DNA of 28,705 nucleotides from Phytoactinopolyspora endophytica (GTDB lineage Bacteria; Actinomycetota; Actinomycetes; Jiangellales; Jiangellaceae). Shown in pieces: positions 24,485-28,705 of this stretch. The position numbers and the translations under genes were made by a program. The stretch covers positions 158,070 to 186,774 of the forward strand of contig NZ_ML142859.1 of assembly GCF_004138495.1 (NCBI RefSeq). The letters run 5' to 3'. Numbering within the stretch: position 1 is the stretch's first letter; each line of letters starts with the position of its first letter. The notes beneath the pieces were generated by a model. It was not told where the DNA came from, made no database searches, and saw nothing but the letters and a program-made list of their open reading frames with translations.

Positions 24485-27448
24485 ATGCAGGACGAAGAGA
24501 CCAGCTCGGCCGCACTATCGGCTGAGCCAGCAGAGGCTGCCCCTGCTCGGCGGACACCGCGGAGGCGGGCCGCCAGCCGCCAGGCGGGTCCGCCTCAGGA
24601 ACCAAGTACCGCCGAGGCGCAAGCGTCGGAAGCCGCCCCATCGGCGGAAGCCGGCCCAGCGCCGGAATCCGCCACAGCGGCGGAAACGGGTCCGGCAGCG
24701 GAAACGGGCGGCACAAGTACCCGCAAGCCTGCGAAGCGGACGGCTGCGAAGAAGCCCGCCGCAAAGAAGTCGGCTGCTGCCAAGAAGTCCCCGGCCAAGG
24801 GCGGCGCCGCGGAGGCGAGCGCACAGCCCGAGGCGGCCGCAGATGCTGAAACGGGTGTGGTGACCAGCGAAGCGGCTGCCGAACCGGCGCCGAAGAAGCG
24901 AGCGACCAGGAGCCGTAAGAAGGCCGTGGCCGCAGCCGAACAAGCGGTCAGCGCCGACGCCGCACTCGCCGCCGGCGAACCAGCTCAGCCGGAGCCCTCG
25001 GCGTCGCCCGAGCCCTCGCCGTCGTCGAAGTCCTCGGCGTCGTCGAAGTCCTCGGCGTCGCCGGAAACCGCCGCATCCACGGTGCTTTTCCAACCGCCGA
25101 CGTTCGACGCCACCCCTCTGTTCGAGGCGCCGGCTGTGGAGGAGAGCCGCAGCGAACGTGTCGCGGACCGGCGCGATGAAGGCGACCGGCCGTCGAAGGA
25201 CGTGCCGGAGCCGGCCACGGAATCCCAGAGCGACGACGGGGACGACAGCGACGACGGCGAGGATGCCGCCTCGCGGCGCCGGCGTCGGCGGCGTGGCGGT
25301 CGCGGACGGCGCAAAAGGACCGACGAGGCCTCCGACGACAGTGGCCTGGACACCGACGATGAGGGCGCCGGCGAGCGTGACGGCGAGGTCGCCGAGCAGC
25401 CCGCCGAGGCAAGCACAGAAGCCGCGGAACCCTCGGAACCGGATGACGACGGCCATGCCGACGAAAGCTCCGACGACGGCTCGGACGGCGGAAGCCGGCG
25501 GCGCCGCCGGCGCCGGCGCCGCAAGAGCGAAGACGGCGAGGACACGCGCACCGACGACCCACCGAACACCGTGGTCCGGGTCCGGGATGCGAAGGAGCAG
25601 GACGACGAGGTCAGTGTCGTCAAGGGCTCGACTCGGCTGGAGGCGAAAAAGCAGCGCCGACGCGAGGGACGCGAGGCCGGTCGCCGCAGGCCACCGATCT
25701 TGAGCGAGTCTGAGTTCCTCGCTCGCCGCGAGGCGGTGGATCGCGTGATGGCGGTCCGGCAGGACGGCGACCTCACGCAGATCGCCGTTCTCGAGGACGA
25801 CATCCTCGTCGAGCACTACGTCAGCCGCGCGTCGCAGCAATCCATGATCGGCAACGTCTACCTCGGCCGTGTTCAGAACGTGCTGCCGGCGATGGAAGCG
25901 GCGTTCATCGACATCGGTCGTGGCCGTAACGCCGTGGTGTACGCGGGTGAGGTGGACTGGGCAGGCCTCGGGCACGCTGACGGGCCGAAACGCATCGAGG
26001 ATGTCCTTAAGTCTGGTCAGCCGACCCTGGTCCAGGTCACCAAGGATCCGGTCGGCCACAAGGGCGCCCGGCTCACCGGACAGATCAGCCTCCCGGGCCG
26101 GTATGTCGTGTATGTGCCCGGTGGCTCCATGAGCGGGATCAGCCGCAAGCTGCCCGACAACGAGCGCAACCGGCTGAAGAAGATCTTGAAGAAGGTCGTT
26201 CCGGAGGACGCCGGCGTCATCGTGCGGACCGCCGCCGAGGGCGCCTCCGAAGAGGAGCTGACCAACGACGTCGCACGCTTGAAGGCCGAGTGGGAGGCCA
26301 TTCAGAAGAAGACCTCCGGCAGCGCTCCCGCGTTACTGCACGGCGAGCCGGACCTGGCCATCAAGGTGGTCCGGGACCTGTTCAACGAGGACTTCACCAG
26401 GCTGATCGTGGACGGCGACCAAGCCTGGGCGACGATCGACGAGTACGTCGGCGGCGTGGCATCGTCGTTGCGGGACCGGGTTGAGAAGTGGACCGGCAGG
26501 GACGACATCTTCGCCGCGCTGCGTGTCGACGAGCAGATCACCAAGGCACTCGACCGCAAGGTCTGGCTCCCCAGTGGCGGATCGCTCGTGATCGATCGCA
26601 CCGAGGCGATGACCGTCATCGACGTCAACACCGGAAAGTTCACCGGATCGGGTGGAAACCTCGAAGAGACGGTCACCAAGAACAACCTGGAAGCCGCCGA
26701 AGAGATCGTCCGCCAGCTGCGCCTGCGCGACATCGGGGGCATCATCGTCGTCGACTTCATCGACATGGTGCTGGAGTCGAACCGGGACCTCGTGTTGCGC
26801 CGGCTCGTGGAGTGCCTCGGCCGGGACCGCACCAAGCACCAGGTCGCCGAGGTGACCTCGCTGGGCCTCGTCCAGATGACCCGTAAGCGGATCGGCACCG
26901 GTCTCGTCGAAGCGTTCAGCGAGCCGTGCTCGCACTGCAAGGGGCGCGGTGTTCACATCCACATGCATCCGGGCGACGCTGCGAAGACCTCCACCGCGGA
27001 GGAGACGTCGGGCAAGGCGGAACGGCGTGGCCGCCGCAAGCGCGGCGAGCAGCAGCAGCCGCCGGCGTCGACGCCGGAGAAGACGGAGGCGCAGCTCACT
27101 CCCAAGCTTGAGGCGCATGCCACCCCTGGGGAGGCGTCGCCGGCCGACCTCATGCCGGTGAGCGCGGCAGCGGCCGCGGCGAACGGCACCACGCCCGATC
27201 ACGATGGAAGCCCCGACGACGGTGGACGGCCCGACGACGATCGACGGCCTGATACCGCCGCGAACGGTCACAGCATCGCAGCAGCGGAGGACAGGAAGCC
27301 GTACGCGGACGCGGAAGCACCGACAGGTGACACGCCGTCGTCGGCCACCGGCGACGAGGAGAGCTCGAAGCCGCGGGCTCGGCGCGGGCGACGGCGGGCA
27401 CAGCGTCCCGCCGGCAGTCCCGACGAGCACGCGACCTCGCCCGCCTGA
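24485..27448 (+). CDS. rne: Ribonuclease E/G with long disordered tails
   Basis: A 987-residue endoribonuclease of the Rne/Rng family, which processes rRNA and begins mRNA decay. Residues 1-400 are low complexity: Ala/Glu-rich, then H1-like AAKKPAAKK repeats near 80-105, then Arg blocks alternating with acid blocks. The catalytic core runs from about 408 (SEFLARREAV) to 825. S1 region: MIGNVYLGRVQNVLPAMEAAF. Magnesium-binding D713 (IDVNTGKF) and D757 (VVDFIDM) correspond to E. coli D303 and D346. C815 and C818 (CSHCKGRG) are the zinc-link cysteines. The C-tail after 830 is again Arg/acidic. Both tails are common in actinobacterial RNase E and likely bind RNA or partners. ATG 24485 has GGGAG 9 bases upstream. 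Confidence 0.95.
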   Translation: MQDEETSSAALSAEPAEAAPARRTPRRRAASRQAGPPQEPSTAEAQASEAAPSAEAGPAPESATAAETGPAAETGGTSTRKPAKRTAAKKPAAKKSAAAKKSPAKGGAAEASAQPEAAADAETGVVTSEAAAEPAPKKRATRSRKKAVAAAEQAVSADAALAAGEPAQPEPSASPEPSPSSKSSASSKSSASPETAASTVLFQPPTFDATPLFEAPAVEESRSERVADRRDEGDRPSKDVPEPATESQSDDGDDSDDGEDAASRRRRRRRGGRGRRKRTDEASDDSGLDTDDEGAGERDGEVAEQPAEASTEAAEPSEPDDDGHADESSDDGSDGGSRRRRRRRRRKSEDGEDTRTDDPPNTVVRVRDAKEQDDEVSVVKGSTRLEAKKQRRREGREAGRRRPPILSESEFLARREAVDRVMAVRQDGDLTQIAVLEDDILVEHYVSRASQQSMIGNVYLGRVQNVLPAMEAAFIDIGRGRNAVVYAGEVDWAGLGHADGPKRIEDVLKSGQPTLVQVTKDPVGHKGARLTGQISLPGRYVVYVPGGSMSGISRKLPDNERNRLKKILKKVVPEDAGVIVRTAAEGASEEELTNDVARLKAEWEAIQKKTSGSAPALLHGEPDLAIKVVRDLFNEDFTRLIVDGDQAWATIDEYVGGVASSLRDRVEKWTGRDDIFAALRVDEQITKALDRKVWLPSGGSLVIDRTEAMTVIDVNTGKFTGSGGNLEETVTKNNLEAAEEIVRQLRLRDIGGIIVVDFIDMVLESNRDLVLRRLVECLGRDRTKHQVAEVTSLGLVQMTRKRIGTGLVEAFSEPCSHCKGRGVHIHMHPGDAAKTSTAEETSGKAERRGRRKRGEQQQPPASTPEKTEAQLTPKLEAHATPGEASPADLMPVSAAAAAANGTTPDHDGSPDDGGRPDDDRRPDTAANGHSIAAAEDRKPYADAEAPTGDTPSSATGDEESSKPRARRGRRRAQRPAGSPDEHATSPA
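25021..25056 (+). repeat. 18-base tandem repeat, 2 copies, in rne N-terminal tail
   Basis: GTCGTCGAAGTCCTCGGC is present at 25021-25038 and repeated exactly at 25039-25056, encoding SSKSSA twice. The unit keeps the frame, as expected for a flexible tail that tolerates length change. Confidence 0.9.
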
Positions 27449-27473
27449 CACCAGAGTGTGATCTCCAACGGCC

Positions 27474-27511
27474 GGATGCGGGACCCCGTCAGGAGGCGGG
27501 GTCCCGCATCC
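27474..27511. terminator. Perfect 15-bp stem-loop between rne and hrpA (bidirectional terminator candidate)
   Basis: GGATGCGGGACCCCG at 27474-27488 is followed by an 8-base loop and its exact complement CGGGGTCCCGCATCC at 27497-27511. It sits 25 bases after the rne stop. One arm encodes the last codons of hrpA on the minus strand (RMRDPAS) and the loop contains its stop. There is no T-run, as is often the case in actinobacteria. It should end rne messages and also form at the end of hrpA messages. Confidence 0.75.
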
Positions 27512-28705
27512 GACCGTGAGCCTGGGCGACGGCTCGGAGGATGCGTTTCTCGGAGACGGGCTGGGCTGTACGGAGCTCCTGGGCGAACAGGCTGACGGCG
27601 AGTTCCTCGATCATCCAGCGGATGGCGTCGTGCTCCGCGGTGGGCATCCGATCCGGCGGGATCGCGTCCAGGAGGTCGTTGTACGCATCCTGCACTCGGG
27701 CGATCGTCTCCATATGCTGGAGGTCACGGTGCGGGGACGCCCCGAACTTCTCCACCCGCCGCTCGAGCCCCTTGAGATAACGGACAAGATCGGGGAGCCG
27801 GCGACGTCCGGTGGACGTGACGAATCCTGGGTGGACCAGGTCACCGAGGTGGTGCCGGGCGTCGGCGACGGAGTCCGGGTTCGCGGTCCGTGGCGCCTGG
27901 CTGAGCTGGGTGCGCACACGATGGGCCACCGGCAGCGCGCGCTCGACGTCGGCCACGACGGAGAAGACCTCCTCGATGAGCGAGCCTCGGACCTTGTCGC
28001 GCAGGACGGCGAACTCGGCCTCGTTCCAGGCCGGACCCCCGGCGTCGGCGATCAGCGCGTCCGCGGCGCACGCGGTGCAGTCGTCGATCAGGTCGGCGAC
28101 GCTGCCGTCCGGATTCTGGCTGAGTACCAGCTTCGTCGTGCTCGTCAGATGCCGCTGCACGAATGCCACGGGCGAGGGGATACCCAGCAGGAGCAGCCGC
28201 CTGACCCCTACCCAGTGTGCCGCCTCCTGCTCTGCCTGGGTGTGCAGGACCCGTACGGCGGCGCTCGTGCCTTCGTCGACCAGCGCCGGGTATCCGGTGA
28301 CGAGGTGCCCGTCCTTGTCTTGTTCGAACGTCCGTGGCAGCGCGCCGAGGTTCCACTCGCGCAGCCCGGACCGCTCGATGCCGGCCGCCGCGGCGGCCAC
28401 CGTCTGACGCATGTCGGCCTGAAGCTCCGTCTTCAGTGCGCTCAGGTCCTTGCCTTCGGCGGCGACGCGCCCTTTCTCGTCGAGCACCCTGAACGTGACC
28501 CGGAGATGGCCGGGCAGGCGTGAGACGTCGAAATCCTCCGGTGCCACTGGCACCGCACGAAGCCGCGTCAGCTCGTGCGCCAGGACGGCGGTGAGAGACC
28601 TGCCGGCTGAGCCCTGCGCGTGGTCGCTGTCGACCGGTTCCTGCCGGTCGAGCGCGGGAAGCACCTGCCGGGCGGTATCCGGTGCGGGGACGAAGGAACG
28701 ACGCA
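27489..28705 (-). CDS. hrpA: ATP-dependent RNA helicase HrpA, C-terminal part (5' end beyond window)
   Basis: The frame is open to the window edge, so only the C-terminal about 405 residues are present. The first visible residues, RRSFVPAPDTARQVLPAL, match the LPK-LRRNFVP-APD stretch that begins the C-terminal DUF3418 region of HrpA (from memory). Further DUF3418-like parts are LPGHLRVTFRVLDEKGRVAAEGKDL, LREWNLGALPRTFE and YPALVDEG, then helical sequence with PSPVAFVQRHLTSTTKLVLSQ and DLVRYLKGLERRVEK. The DEAH helicase domains lie outside the window. HrpA-type helicases act on RNA in the cytoplasm, for example in message handling or rescue of stalled ribosomes. A GTG at 28664 is internal, not the start. 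Its 3' end overlaps the shared hairpin. Confidence 0.92.
   Translation of the reverse strand, partial: RRSFVPAPDTARQVLPALDRQEPVDSDHAQGSAGRSLTAVLAHELTRLRAVPVAPEDFDVSRLPGHLRVTFRVLDEKGRVAAEGKDLSALKTELQADMRQTVAAAAAGIERSGLREWNLGALPRTFEQDKDGHLVTGYPALVDEGTSAAVRVLHTQAEQEAAHWVGVRRLLLLGIPSPVAFVQRHLTSTTKLVLSQNPDGSVADLIDDCTACAADALIADAGGPAWNEAEFAVLRDKVRGSLIEEVFSVVADVERALPVAHRVRTQLSQAPRTANPDSVADARHHLGDLVHPGFVTSTGRRRLPDLVRYLKGLERRVEKFGASPHRDLQHMETIARVQDAYNDLLDAIPPDRMPTAEHDAIRWMIEELAVSLFAQELRTAQPVSEKRILRAVAQAHGRMRDPAS

Noticed and set aside
24515..26059. Open frame on - across the rne tail
   Set aside because: Its Arg/Gly/Phe-rich sequence comes from the repetitive rne codons; the rne core continues in the + frame.

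Overview
The window is high-GC, densely coding DNA with frequent GTG starts, ATGA/GTGA stop-start overlaps and actinobacterial gene families: Tad pilus genes of actinobacterial type, a WXG100 protein with an EccC/EssC-like FtsK ATPase, a LysM/BTAD protein, a B12-binding-type radical SAM protein and an RNase E/G with long disordered tails. A Gram-positive actinomycete is near certain. The genus cannot be fixed from this stretch; Jiangella, Propionibacteriales or Streptosporangiales relatives are guesses only.

Region 1 (1-5950, + strand) is the distal part of a Tad/Flp pilus operon. It holds a 5'-truncated SAF-domain CpaB/RcpC-like protein, a CpaE/TadZ-like P-loop protein with an altered Walker A, the TadA/CpaF motor ATPase, the TadB and TadC membrane platform proteins, a tiny Flp-type prepilin behind its own candidate promoter, two TadE-type pseudopilins and a TadG-like protein. 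Most genes abut or overlap. Region 2 (5947-9012) is translationally coupled to the pilus genes. It encodes a 1021-residue protein whose predicted topology places a LysM domain outside the membrane and a BTAD-type (SARP-like) regulator domain inside.

Region 3 (9158-21354) is a type VII secretion-like (ESX/WXG100) island. A WXG100 protein and a 1555-residue EccC/EssC-like ATPase lie on +. On - are a small W-T-G protein converging on and overlapping the ATPase gene, and a five-gene cluster: an NTF2-like lipoprotein, a secreted protein, two helical WXG-like or Asp/Ser-rich proteins, and a 634-residue candidate substrate or effector. A propeller-like lipoprotein on + sits between them. No EccB, EccD, EccE or MycP is seen, so the export channel is either encoded elsewhere or of a different make. 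My reading is that pilus, wall-sensing regulator and T7SS-like genes form one cell-surface island.

Region 4 (21438-28705) is core genome: ndk (-), a TIGR03960-type radical SAM protein (+), a 457-base gap, RNase E/G (+), then the 3' part of an hrpA-type helicase gene (-) running off the window end. The neighbours usually found with these genes in actinobacteria (mre/rod genes between ndk and the radical SAM gene, a DUF2344/TIGR03936 gene before rne, rplU-rpmA after rne) are absent, which points to rearrangement around this island. No tRNA, rRNA, insertion sequence or CRISPR array was seen.
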